A DNA stretch of 64,000 nucleotides from Bacteroides sp. (GTDB lineage: Bacteria; Bacillota; Clostridia; Oscillospirales; Acutalibacteraceae): NCBI GenBank assembly GCA_023665085.1, contig JAMPEQ010000005.1:117299-181298 (forward strand). Direction: 5' to 3'. Below are positions 19,601-26,444 of the stretch, in pieces; positions within the stretch are counted from its first letter, which is position 1; every line of letters begins with the position of its first letter. The notes beneath the pieces were generated by a model, which did not search any database, was not told the DNA's origin, and saw nothing but the letters and a program-made list of their open reading frames with translations. The position numbers were made by a program, and so were the translations under genes.

Positions 19601-20418
19601 ATGATTACACAGCTCAGGTATCTAAGTGCTATGCAACTGATACAGCTCTTCAGAGAGCAGAAATCGCTCTTACTCCTGCTGAGTCAGTTACAGTAACAGT
19701 TGTTGATACTGAGGGTGCTGCAGTTACTGTTGACGGCACTGCTGTAACAGCTCCTGTTGCATACCAGAAGGGCGAAACAATCACTATCGATGTTCAGTAT
19801 GCTAATGGCTATGAGAGCGTTGGCTACATCCTTATCAATGGTGACAAGAAGTTCGTTGAGCTTCCTTACTCACTCTACCTTGAAGAAGATGTAACTATCG
19901 AAGCTCCTGCTGAGAAGCTTGCTCCTACAGGTGTAACAGTTAGTGGTTCTATTGTAGTTGCTACTAACCCATACGGTGCAACCTCATCTAAGACTGCATA
20001 TGGCGAATATGTAATTGATGTATATAGCGATGCTGATATGACAAATTATGTTGACACAGCTGTATCAACATGCACAGTTGAAGATGCTGCTGTATCAAAT
20101 ACATTCAGCATTCTTCTTCCTGCTGGTACTTACTATGCAGAAATTACTGGTCCAACGGCAATAGCACGTACAGTTACTATTATTGTAGGTGCAAATGATG
20201 TTGATGCTGGTGAGATTCCAATGGTATCTTGTGACTTTAGAACTGATGGTTCTATTGACGTTTCAGATACCATGGCAATTTCTGCTGAGGCAGCTGTAGG
20301 CAATACGAATTTAGTATATGATCTTAATGCTGATGGTAGCATTGACGTTTCAGATACTATGATTACTAAGTTGTGTGCATCTGACGTAGTAACATATCCT
20401 GAATTGACTATTGAATAA
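13699..20418 (+). CDS. Giant secreted dockerin protein (~2239 aa), function unknown
   Basis: The start is taken as ATG 13699 after GGAGG (13684-13688); a TTG one codon earlier is equally spaced. A signal peptide (MKTKARKFSHKLLALFMAIV... cleaved near FSAFAA) marks export. The N-terminal ~1000 residues are mainly helical and carry near residue 650 an EAMIPML...HPEDWNA...LREYLSYVL block resembling the repeated module of the divergent giant protein. Beta-rich domains follow from about residue 1020. The C-terminus holds a beta-sandwich (VTVSGSIVVATNPYG...) and a dockerin with two Ca-binding loops (DFRTDGSIDVSD and DLNADGSIDVSD, nt ~20230-20365). The X-like module plus dockerin recurs in the next gene. 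Codon choice is strongly biased (CTT, GCT, ACA), like the fba gene, suggesting high expression. A structural or adhesive partner of a cohesin is inferred. Confidence 0.85.
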   Translation: MKTKARKFSHKLLALFMAIVMGITCFSGTFSAFAASSDVKYHEDAVEYNSLAWKVLSDEQVATALLDYADEMLAEFGPTIDNLIAGVLPSSGIYYYNKSARTFNLDVTIIKASVKVYTHSVDELMETLESVQSLLNSYGGLVGTLGKLNLDSIKGMRRSNTSSCDIIKGVLGILQKNFSSYNGEDPIGDILRGDFTLGTLGTFVKLDLYGLIGDMLGMNDGYESNILYNIAQQLIFDNGKVAATGEKWYSDEDIAAYKNGTKTWVYDEQLLDILTTKLLDRISALITYNETEIHELDENGEDVLDANGESIVLVPRDTSATRYAEIKEVMDAEGKTYAQAAAKLGYDPNIIYSDEFKSKDGLYQNVLLFAYGSPDENGLATDKTSMIKLSAKDSLFGFGLQALQMAWNTALKDSVKLVHVNFDRDKGHGSNFDNTYYYWMYAQDKWTGDAAQDYSAANVEAWMNAAYENYGASSMEEFKSWVLDNVSYENRGVAEDAKGDWSDIDSTSLFNKFRYSPLADYYFNIQTGPANLYFMQMGTPNLDAVFEEVINGKYSSLVAGLNDVLVAAVKDIFVDSKNVEGSLPQLAETDDLATINSSSIATISSTLVNNTLAMVQYVADAVDKNILNGFYIKYGANAKLTETNIEEAMIPMLIACIGQVNLGSGKLCRVIHPEDWNACQDAEAVAFLALREYLSYVLADKDYNKLVNITEDSITAAKGDMLNNVILPMARDAVSYVMQGYVPVADKSGAAWNVYEREVDDSATLLELLNSVICYYGGEYSFKNNNVPKSVGAMGVGALLGACDDNGKSLISTSNDIWTNIDLVANKILPLLGQLQYNDVNKKGQFSSKDLIWNDIVLGVLDIGDSSIHSSGQCGVTNFINRLLTIISSDPIQKTPVINTVYNFLEDLINGMFGARYTSKGQTYTEVFPANTGAHPFDDLAQKAALFGSKNGEAGALHKLVDNFVEFFGYGNSGVNTYPDSMIRGAMFALQALNSFMPNVMPSIGNHTLEMPTSKFANSTVTGASSGTTYTSDVTLKNNCTGVNDAYVDGMNDTVEQFGRYYVKVTGAKTSSTNGASITLTKTSSDYLAPGESFTTSATSSYAGADGAYRIDFTFAIYMDTNGTKTLIKDGLTSTCYQYITKNISWEDTVYPASRNGQINDAGLETDNADSTMTLNGFRTFTSSTFLNGDKTNVLYPEYFVLDNQNLGAISGYQVRFRNNQNADKGMDGIYYFDTKTVYDDNTKTNVTVDVNNAIPVYDKATGDLIKYGTYDYSTDNGKTWVKNMQSIIVTDYASSAAKYNKGFTDEEIANITKDFTAEQLNNFVTRDCHVFTLAEAVANGNIAASHKNEKTGLYDYIYLKTNSTTKESLQYNKIFGIAQKQDYYMYRYDTFIGLVSMRGPVDGLYIPAGKVTVPGNKSLYVQLFQYDGQTEIAAGRYDVNVACYSSSKTGGIGEKMNSGKPCTLIVADTSSKAQVSESYKDLSNLLANYEASDFTDYANGASAQQNNARQALITALQAEAAVLNDVTAAQLSDNQQVQAITADSNKNYGDPAYIPFDTSMTDSMPKDVLAVAYEGDDGYYYYDEAQTIRIYTNQALAEIKNFDASGNTEYDDVYFEDGKWYNGYDGDEVIPVTEYGVTTFHVPNTVKYVQEWDASGSIYSYPWLMDTDKQAVNSKNEKLYNQVQFVYRDENGNKVTSKDNWVCKFAETSLRMIPNTGDGVDNRGLYTQTRDMLAYTIEQTKAKISSASAEQLYNDVTLVRTGLNNNNFEVVTFNKMVDAAQAAEANYSIILTYVDSKTKEEVRESYKPTDGIKKMDKLDADKIAYSMEIESELSAVQCNEYKRLFDFYMSKVIERGYIGDSLEAEIVCASGNTWDKLAATPATYDDEGNVVTPAEVRANGAVTADYGKFVNGVLVNEGETVYSTQTWDAYVTALADAVDLAKTGNVNYAHPSSNYFDFATYANEDTNDYTAQVSKCYATDTALQRAEIALTPAESVTVTVVDTEGAAVTVDGTAVTAPVAYQKGETITIDVQYANGYESVGYILINGDKKFVELPYSLYLEEDVTIEAPAEKLAPTGVTVSGSIVVATNPYGATSSKTAYGEYVIDVYSDADMTNYVDTAVSTCTVEDAAVSNTFSILLPAGTYYAEITGPTAIARTVTIIVGANDVDAGEIPMVSCDFRTDGSIDVSDTMAISAEAAVGNTNLVYDLNADGSIDVSDTMITKLCASDVVTYPELTIE

Positions 20419-20451
20419 TTTTAATTAGTCACAAATAATTTTCCAAATCCG

Positions 20452-20477
20452 CTCTGGCAGGGCTTGCCCTGCCGGAG
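20452..20477 (+). terminator. Strong GC-rich hairpin after the dockerin giant gene
   Basis: An 11-bp stem (CTCTGGCAGGG / CCCTGCCGGAG with one G-T pair) and a 4-nt loop, 34 bp after the stop codon. There is no U-tract, so it may act as a weak terminator, an mRNA-stability hairpin or a partial read-through point into the next gene. Confidence 0.6.
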
Positions 20478-20750
20478 TGTGTTGGTATATTAAACTCGAA
20501 GGTATTTTTTACCTGAAGATATATCATTCTATAAATTAGTAAATAATCTGATTATGTATATACTTTTCTTTGTTGTATATGAAGAAAATATTTTATGGTA
20601 ATCAGCTTTTGGATTTCCAAAATATATAAAAATTTTAAGCATTTTGAATAATGTAACAGCAGATTAATTAGACGTGATTCGAAGACGCCTAATCCTGCAA
20701 ACTATTTTTTAATAGACACTATACGTATCAATAAAAAAGGGGGTAATCAC
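20478..20750. other. AT-rich spacer before the cohesin-like/dockerin gene
   Basis: No ORF or convincing promoter was found. A small imperfect hairpin (TTAGACGT / ACGCCTAA, 20668-20692) lies 60 bp before the next start. Transcription of the next gene by read-through from 13498 or from an undetected promoter cannot be distinguished by eye. Confidence 0.5.
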
Positions 20751-21905
20751 ATGACAATGACAAAAAAACAAAAGCTTGTTTCCATTGCCTTTGCTTTTTC
20801 GGCAATGCTTGCGGCTGTTATTTTCTTTTGTCTTCCCTCATATGTGCAAGCCGCAGAGCTTGGCACAGAAAACCCTTACATCTATTTCACTTATGAAAAA
20901 GATGGTGAAGAGGTTAACGGTAACGACCTTGCCTACGATACGAAGTATTTTTGCAATATATGGATTGAAGGTGTAGAAAATCTTTCTACACTCGAAGTTA
21001 CTGCAACTTATGATGATACTGTTACATGCAGTACCGCTCCTGATACTCTCATGAGTGATAATGTTGCAGATATAACTTCCATTGGTTACCTGTTGAATGA
21101 TGGCAATATGGTTTTCGGATTTGTATCTGACAATGCCAATAATTCAGCAATTGATCCGGAGGGTACTTTGGTTGCCTCTCTGGAAGTTACCTTCAGTTCT
21201 TTCGAAGGAGCTGAAGAAGTACTTGATGCAGAAAATCATATTTCGGTTTCGGAAAACCCGAATTTGACCTTCGCTCAGGTAGATTATGCTGACGGCTACG
21301 AAAATGAGTATGCCGTTGCAGACGAAAATAATATTTACGGTGATTATGTAGGAGAGCGTTATCCTTTATTGACCTACGATGTGTCACCTGCTAAAGGACA
21401 TACAGTAAGCGGCTCAATAGTTGTAATGACTGATCAATATGGAACTGTTTCTAACAAAGCTGCCCATGGTGAATATACAATTGAAATATATTCAGATCAG
21501 GATAAGACAAAATTAGTCGATACTGTTATTTCGCAGAATGTAGTTGAAAATTCTGTGACTACAAATCAGTTTAAAACAAATGTACCTTTGCCTAATGGTA
21601 CATATTATGCAACTGTTTCATTCAAATACGCATTAACGCGTGATGATGTAACAATTATAGTTGATAATCAAGATATCACGGGTGCAGTTATTCCGGTAAT
21701 AGCCTGTGATTTTAGAGCAGATGAAACTATTGATATTTCGGATACAATGAATATTTCTAACGAAGCATCTCAGGGAAGTATTGACTTGCTTTACGATTTG
21801 AATGATGACAGCATTGTAGATGTTAGTGACACAATGATTGTAAAGTTATGTGCTGCTAGTCAATGGGCTGCTGAACCTATTGTTATTAAAGCTGATTTGA
21901 ATTAA
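20751..21905 (+). CDS. Secreted protein: cohesin-like domain, X-like beta-sandwich, dockerin
   Basis: 384 residues. The start has AAAGGGGG about 7 bp upstream and a signal peptide (MTMTKKQKLVSIAFAFS... to YVQAA). Residues ~45-170 have the cohesin-like pattern of a tethered beta-sandwich (LAYDTKYFCNIWIEGVENLSTLEVTATYD ... LVASLEVTF). Residues ~222-310 (VSGSIVVMTDQYG...GTYYATVSF) match the corresponding region just before the dockerin of the upstream giant protein. Residues ~325-375 are a dockerin (DFRADETIDISD, DLNDDSIVDVSD) with a degenerate Gly in loop 1. A cohesin-plus-dockerin arrangement suggests an adaptor scaffoldin; the cohesin call rests on fold pattern only. The next gene follows after 18 bp. 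Confidence 0.8.
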   Translation: MTMTKKQKLVSIAFAFSAMLAAVIFFCLPSYVQAAELGTENPYIYFTYEKDGEEVNGNDLAYDTKYFCNIWIEGVENLSTLEVTATYDDTVTCSTAPDTLMSDNVADITSIGYLLNDGNMVFGFVSDNANNSAIDPEGTLVASLEVTFSSFEGAEEVLDAENHISVSENPNLTFAQVDYADGYENEYAVADENNIYGDYVGERYPLLTYDVSPAKGHTVSGSIVVMTDQYGTVSNKAAHGEYTIEIYSDQDKTKLVDTVISQNVVENSVTTNQFKTNVPLPNGTYYATVSFKYALTRDDVTIIVDNQDITGAVIPVIACDFRADETIDISDTMNISNEASQGSIDLLYDLNDDSIVDVSDTMIVKLCAASQWAAEPIVIKADLN

Positions 21906-21923
21906 AATTAGGGGGATTTATCC

Positions 21924-24900
21924 TTGAATAAAAAATTTAAGAGATTTTTAGCATCAATGCTTGCTGTTCTGATGATTATCTCTGCAATGCCATTCAGTGC
22001 ATTTGCTATTGAGCAGTCATATGTTGATAGCTATAATGACTTTATCGGTTATGCAGATCTTGATAAGTATAAGGATGATATGTATAATCCTGATACTGAA
22101 GAAGGTCTTTACTATGCCGGTGTTGGTACAACATTAAGAGAATCAGAAGCTGATCCTGATAGCGAAATTTACTTAATGGATTGTATCGTAGAAAACTATA
22201 AGCCAGTATTCCATGTAATTGTTGGTGACTATTCAAGTCGTACAAAGTATTACGGTATGGCTGATACTACTTGGGATGATAGTATAGTTAAAGATCCTAC
22301 AGATCTTCATGCAGGCGACAAAATTACTATTACAGTAGAATTGTCAGGTATGGATAATCTTTTCAATGTACAGTGTGCATTTAACTATAAATCAGAGTAT
22401 TTAACTCCTAAGTATTACAAAAAATCTGGTGCTAAATACAACTGGTCTGCTTCAACTGCAAATGCTAACTCAGTTGTTGCAGTATCTACAAATGGTGAAG
22501 GTATAGTTGATGATGGTGGTACAATTGTAAACCCATCTGCAAATAGAGCTTATTATGCACAGGGTTCACTTAAAAACCCTTATGCTGTTTTCCTTGGCAA
22601 GAATGTTGCTCAGGAAATGGGAACAGGTACATTTGGTTTGATGTTAGGTACTCTTTCATTTGAAGTAGTTGCTGATTGTAGCCTTGAAGATGCTATTACT
22701 TGGGACTTAGCTAACTCAAGAGCTGTTGCTTACTCACTTGATGACCTTGAGTTTTATGACCAAAGCCTTCCGGGCCACGAGACACACTACACAAATTCAA
22801 AGCTGAGCCTTGCAAATGGTATGGCTAAGATGGTTTACGAAGGTGCTCCGCAGGAATCTGGCTGTGATCACGCTAACACAACAACTACTGAAACTGTAAC
22901 ACAGGCAGCTACATGTATCGCTACTGGTCTTAAGACTGTTACAGTAACATGTGATGACTGCGGTGAAGTAGTTTCTACAGATGAAAATGTTGTAGTTGCT
23001 ATCGATCCTGCTAACCACGCTGGCACAACAACTACTACAGAGGATGTAACACTTGCTCCTACTTGCTCAGCTACAGGTCTTAAGACTGTTACAGTAACAT
23101 GTGACGATTGTAAGAATGTTATTTCTGAGACAAAGGATGTAGAAGTTGCTAAGGCTGCTGACAATCACGTAAACACAACAACTACTGAGACTGTAACAAA
23201 GGCTGCTACTTGTGCTGCTACAGGTCTTAAGACTGTTACAGTAACATGTGACGATTGTGGTGCAGTAGTTTCTAAGGAAGAGAATGTTGAAATTCCTAAG
23301 GATTACACAAACCACGTTGAGTACACATCTGAAGTTACAACTCCTGCAACTTGCGAAGCTGCCGGTGTAACAACTTGGACTTGTGCTTGCGGTAATGATT
23401 CTTACACAACAAACGAGCCTGCAGCTCTCACTCACAACTATGGTGATTGGACACATGTTGCAGACACAGAAAAGGCTGATGCTCAGCACTCAAGAGTTTG
23501 TGCTAACGATGCAAACCATGTTGAGACAGCAGCTTGTGACTTCGATCGTGAAGTAACAAAGACACCTGCTATCAAGCAGGAGGGTGAAGCTACTTACACA
23601 TGTAAGGTTTGCGGATACTCATACACAGAGGTTCTCCCAGCTGTTGATTGCGAGCATGCAAATACAACAGATGTTGAGACTTCAAGAACAGCTGCTACTT
23701 GCGTAGCTAAGGGTGAAGTTAAGTACAACGTAGTTTGTGACGATTGTAATGAAATCATCGATACAAAGACAGTAGAGCTTGCTATTGATCCTGCTAACCA
23801 TGCAGATGCTGAGACAGCTACAAGGGATGAGAACGTAGTTGCTGCAACATGCGCAGCTAAGGGCTCAAAGGATGTAGTAACATACTGCACAGCTTGTGAC
23901 GCTGTACTTTCAACAGAGACAGTAGAGCTTGCTATTGATCCTGCTAACCATGCAGATGCTGAGACAGCTACAAGGGATGAGAACGTAGTTGCTGCAACAT
24001 GCGCAGCTAAGGGCTCAAAGGATGTAGTAACATACTGCACAGCTTGTGACGCTGTACTTTCAACAGAGACAGTAGAGCTTGCTATTGATCCTGCTAACCA
24101 TGCAGATGCTGAGACAGCTACAAGGGATGAGAACGTAGTTGCTGCAACATGCGCAGCTAAGGGCTCAAAGGATGTAGTAACATACTGCACAGCTTGTGAC
24201 GCTGTACTTTCAACAGAGACAGTAGAGCTTGCTATTGATCCTGCTAACCATGCAGATGCTGAGACAGCTACAAGGGATGAGAACGTAGTTGCTGCAACAT
24301 GCGCAGCTAAGGGCTCAAAGGATGTAGTAACATACTGCACAGCTTGTGATGCTGTACTTTCAACAGAGACAGTAGAGCTTGCTATTGATCCTGCTAACCA
24401 CGCTGACGCTGCTACAGCTACAAGAGACGTAAATGTAACTCCTGCAACTTGCGGTGCTGATGGTTCAAAGGATGTTGAAACATACTGCACAGCTTGTGAC
24501 GCTGTACTTTCAACAGAAACCGGCGTTGTAATTGCTGCAACAGGCAATCATACAGCTGGTGCTCCTGTAACAACAGTTACAAAGCCAGCAACAGTTGATG
24601 AGGCTGGTGTTCAGACAACAACTGTAAATTGTACTGTTTGCGGTACACTTATGAGCAGTGTTGACGAAGAAATCGCTATTGTTCCAAGCTACACAGTAAC
24701 AGTTGATGCTGCTAAACTTGGTACAGTTACAATCAATGGTGTTGATGTTACAAACGGCGCAGCAGTTAAGGTTGCTAAGAACCCAGTTTCTAAGGTAACA
24801 CTTGCAGCTACTCCAGTTGAAAACGCAACATTTGTTGGTTGGACAATTGATGGTAAGTCATTAGTTTCTACAGATGCTACTTATGTTGCTACTGTACTTG

Positions 24901-25712
24901 CTAACGTAACTTATACTCCTGTATTTGCTCTTGCTGATACAGAATTCACAGTAACATTCGTTGATGCTTACGGCAACGTAATTGATACTCAGAAGGTTAC
25001 TTCTGCTGCTGGTATCACAATGCCAACAGCTCCAACACGTGCTGGTTACACATTCACAGGCTGGTCAATGACTGACGAAGAAATTGCTGCTATCGATAGC
25101 GCAACAACTATCCAGGCAGTTTATGAGAAGAATGCTTCTGATCTCTTCACAGTAACAGCTAACGGCTGCACAATCACTGTAAACGGTGAAACTGTAAATG
25201 ACGTTGCTACAGATGTTGCTTACGATACACTCGTAACAGTAACAGCTGACGATGCTACTGCTTGGAAGATCGGTGATGTAATTGTTGCTTATGGTGACAC
25301 TTACACATTCTATGTAGGTTCTGACGTAGAAGTTACTCCTGTAACTGATACAACAGTAAAAGCTGAGCCAACAGTTGCTAACATTGATAAGACTGAGGTT
25401 GTTGAAGCTAATGGTCTTAAGAGATGTACATTCCTTGCTACACGTTCAATGGAAGGCTTCACATGCGTAAACTACGGTTTCGTATATGGTGCTACAAACA
25501 ACACAGCTATCACACTTGATGATGTTGACGGTAAAACTATCAAGGCATTCTACTGCCAGACAGGCGTAGATCAGTTCAGCTTGACATATGGTTTGAAGTC
25601 ACAGACTGGTACAGTTGTTGCTAGAGCTTTCGTTGTTTACATTGACGCAAAGGGTGATACACAGGTTAAGTATGCTGAAGGCGATAATGTAATATACTCA
25701 TATGAGGGTTAA
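21924..25712 (+). CDS. Secreted cohesin-like protein with Cys/His-rich tandem repeats and InlB-type repeat
   Basis: 1262 residues; TTG start 8 bp after AGGGGGA, signal peptide cleaved near PFSAFA (residue ~28). Residues ~130-290 resemble a cohesin (LHAGDKITITVELSGMDNLFNVQCAFNYK ... FGLMLGTLSFEVV). From residue ~312 to ~915 there are about eleven ~50-residue repeats, each with His (NHA), then ATC, then CxxC; four are near-identical in DNA. Residues ~920-1070 include InlB/flg_new-like repeats (FTVTFVDAYGNVIDTQ ... AGYTFTGWS). The end is a beta-rich domain without anchor, LPXTG or dockerin. Probably extracellular; may receive the dockerins encoded upstream. The Cys/His pattern could bind metal or form disulfides, not determined here. 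Same operon as the preceding gene and the 36-residue peptide. Confidence 0.8.
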   Translation: MNKKFKRFLASMLAVLMIISAMPFSAFAIEQSYVDSYNDFIGYADLDKYKDDMYNPDTEEGLYYAGVGTTLRESEADPDSEIYLMDCIVENYKPVFHVIVGDYSSRTKYYGMADTTWDDSIVKDPTDLHAGDKITITVELSGMDNLFNVQCAFNYKSEYLTPKYYKKSGAKYNWSASTANANSVVAVSTNGEGIVDDGGTIVNPSANRAYYAQGSLKNPYAVFLGKNVAQEMGTGTFGLMLGTLSFEVVADCSLEDAITWDLANSRAVAYSLDDLEFYDQSLPGHETHYTNSKLSLANGMAKMVYEGAPQESGCDHANTTTTETVTQAATCIATGLKTVTVTCDDCGEVVSTDENVVVAIDPANHAGTTTTTEDVTLAPTCSATGLKTVTVTCDDCKNVISETKDVEVAKAADNHVNTTTTETVTKAATCAATGLKTVTVTCDDCGAVVSKEENVEIPKDYTNHVEYTSEVTTPATCEAAGVTTWTCACGNDSYTTNEPAALTHNYGDWTHVADTEKADAQHSRVCANDANHVETAACDFDREVTKTPAIKQEGEATYTCKVCGYSYTEVLPAVDCEHANTTDVETSRTAATCVAKGEVKYNVVCDDCNEIIDTKTVELAIDPANHADAETATRDENVVAATCAAKGSKDVVTYCTACDAVLSTETVELAIDPANHADAETATRDENVVAATCAAKGSKDVVTYCTACDAVLSTETVELAIDPANHADAETATRDENVVAATCAAKGSKDVVTYCTACDAVLSTETVELAIDPANHADAETATRDENVVAATCAAKGSKDVVTYCTACDAVLSTETVELAIDPANHADAATATRDVNVTPATCGADGSKDVETYCTACDAVLSTETGVVIAATGNHTAGAPVTTVTKPATVDEAGVQTTTVNCTVCGTLMSSVDEEIAIVPSYTVTVDAAKLGTVTINGVDVTNGAAVKVAKNPVSKVTLAATPVENATFVGWTIDGKSLVSTDATYVATVLANVTYTPVFALADTEFTVTFVDAYGNVIDTQKVTSAAGITMPTAPTRAGYTFTGWSMTDEEIAAIDSATTIQAVYEKNASDLFTVTANGCTITVNGETVNDVATDVAYDTLVTVTADDATAWKIGDVIVAYGDTYTFYVGSDVEVTPVTDTTVKAEPTVANIDKTEVVEANGLKRCTFLATRSMEGFTCVNYGFVYGATNNTAITLDDVDGKTIKAFYCQTGVDQFSLTYGLKSQTGTVVARAFVVYIDAKGDTQVKYAEGDNVIYSYEG
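23771..24370 (+). repeat. Four 150-bp in-frame tandem repeats
   Basis: Units begin at 23771, 23921, 24071 and 24221 with the marker AGTAGAGCTTGC. They are identical as far as read except for one C/T change near 24350. A diverged fifth unit follows (24371-24520). Each encodes 50 residues containing PANHADAETATRDENVVAAT and CTAC. Such identity implies recent duplication or gene conversion and predicts copy-number variation between strains. Confidence 0.95.
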
Positions 25713-25736
25713 TTAATAATCGTGGAGGATTATACA

Positions 25737-25847
25737 ATGAAAGAAATTTATACAAAGCCTATGGCTGAAATCGATGAATTTAAGTCTGTTGATGTTCTTA
25801 CAGCATCAGATATAAAGGGTATCGAGAATGGAGAAGATTGGGGCTAA
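25737..25847 (+). CDS. 36-residue peptide, possible precursor-type small protein
   Basis: The ATG follows GGAGG by 8 bp, 25 bp after the stop of the 1262-residue protein and just before a strong terminator, so it is the last gene of that operon. The peptide begins MKEIYTKPMAEIDEF, continues with SVDVLTAS and ends ENGEDWG. The K.Y.KP..E...F...DVLTAS pattern resembles short proteins seen widely in gut Firmicutes, some of which are RiPP-like precursors (from memory). It has no Cys, no hydrophobic segment and no maturase nearby. Function unknown. Confidence 0.65.
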   Translation: MKEIYTKPMAEIDEFKSVDVLTASDIKGIENGEDWG

Positions 25848-25887
25848 TAGTTGAATTTGCCCGAATCAACAGATAATTAAATCTGGG

Positions 25888-25915
25888 GGAGGTGACTTCG
25901 GTCACCTCCTTTTTT
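25888..25915 (+). terminator. Rho-independent terminator of the secreted-protein operon
   Basis: A perfect 9-bp stem GGAGGTGAC / GTCACCTCC closed by a TTCG tetraloop and followed by six T, 41 bp after the small peptide gene. Confidence 0.95.
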
Positions 25916-25947
25916 GTTTGTTTGCATGAGTCTCTTTTTTTGAATTA

Positions 25948-26094
25948 GCACTCTGTGCCGCTGTGCGCATTGTGCGCGCGGCACACGTTTAGAGGGGGTT
26001 ATCAGGGGGAATTAGCGTAGGCTATCCCCCTGATTCGTTTTCTTGGTATCGTTCTTTTGCGACACAAAAGAATGATACAACCGTGCGTTAGCAC
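25948..26094 (+). repeat. Dispersed multi-hairpin repeat, copy 1
   Basis: Four consecutive hairpins: GTGCCGC...GCGGCAC; ATCAGGGGGA...TCCCCCTGAT; GTATCGTTCTTTTG...CAAAAGAATGATAC; and GTGCGTTAGCAC. TTAGCAC occurs at both ends. It is highly similar to 29151-29296 and, inverted, to 38901-39023. Non-coding; no ORF or ribosome site. Confidence 0.9.
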
Positions 26095-26223
26095 AAAAAA
26101 TTTTTACCAAATATTTTTACATAAAGGAAAATATTATTGCAAATTTATTTTGCTATATTTAAAAAAATTCTGCATACAATATTACAGCCGTATGCTTTTT
26201 GAATAATCAGCTAATGTCTATTA

Positions 26224-26252
26224 TTGACTTTTATTTAAAATTATGCTATGAT
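26224..26252 (+). promoter_or_regulatory. Promoter of the riboswitch-controlled P-type ATPase
   Basis: TTGACT, 17-bp spacer, TATGAT with an extended TGC. Predicted start near 26259, just before the aptamer. Confidence 0.8.
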
Positions 26253-26262
26253 AATTATTGTT

Positions 26263-26376
26263 CGAGGGAGTAATTCCATACTCAGCCAGAGTTATTTAGT
26301 ATATTTGGCTGTACATAGTGTGAGCTAAATCAACAGCTTGCCGATAAGGCTGGTTTAGTTTTAAAGAATGAGACTC
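26263..26376 (+). promoter_or_regulatory. yybP-ykoY family (Mn2+) riboswitch aptamer
   Basis: The leader begins GAGGGAGTA and ends GAATGAGACTC, the two conserved loop sequences of the yybP-ykoY family, joined by hairpins AGCCAGA/TTTGGCT and GCTAAATC/GGTTTAGT (the latter capped by CCGATAAGGCTGG). By established knowledge the class senses Mn2+ and controls Mn exporters and P-type ATPases. Aptamer segment GTACATAG (26311-26318) can also pair with the 3' arm of the downstream terminator, which suggests a transcriptional switch. Confidence 0.85.
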
Positions 26377-26413
26377 GTACATAGTATTATCTATGTACGG
26401 GTTTTTGTTTTTA
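26374..26413 (+). terminator. Riboswitch-associated intrinsic terminator
   Basis: CGTACATAG / CTATGTACG, a 9-bp stem with a 6-nt loop followed by GGTTTTTGTTTTT, located between the aptamer and the ATPase start codon. Expected to be disrupted when the metal is bound. Confidence 0.85.
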
Positions 26414-26444
26414 TCCGAGAACAAAAATTATCAAGGAGGATATT

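Noticed and set aside
23771..24520. Regular repeats that could be taken for a CRISPR array
   Set aside because: The units are 150 bp, directly abutting, in frame and coding for a protein repeat; there are no unique spacers.
23594..24547. 317-residue open frame on the minus strand
   Set aside because: It mirrors the tandem repeats of the plus-strand gene, has no ribosome site and no recognisable domain; it is a shadow of the repeated coding sequence.
25948..26094. Possible tRNA because of several short stems
   Set aside because: No T-loop (GTTCAAATC-like) or anticodon arm arrangement; the same sequence recurs twice more as a dispersed repeat.
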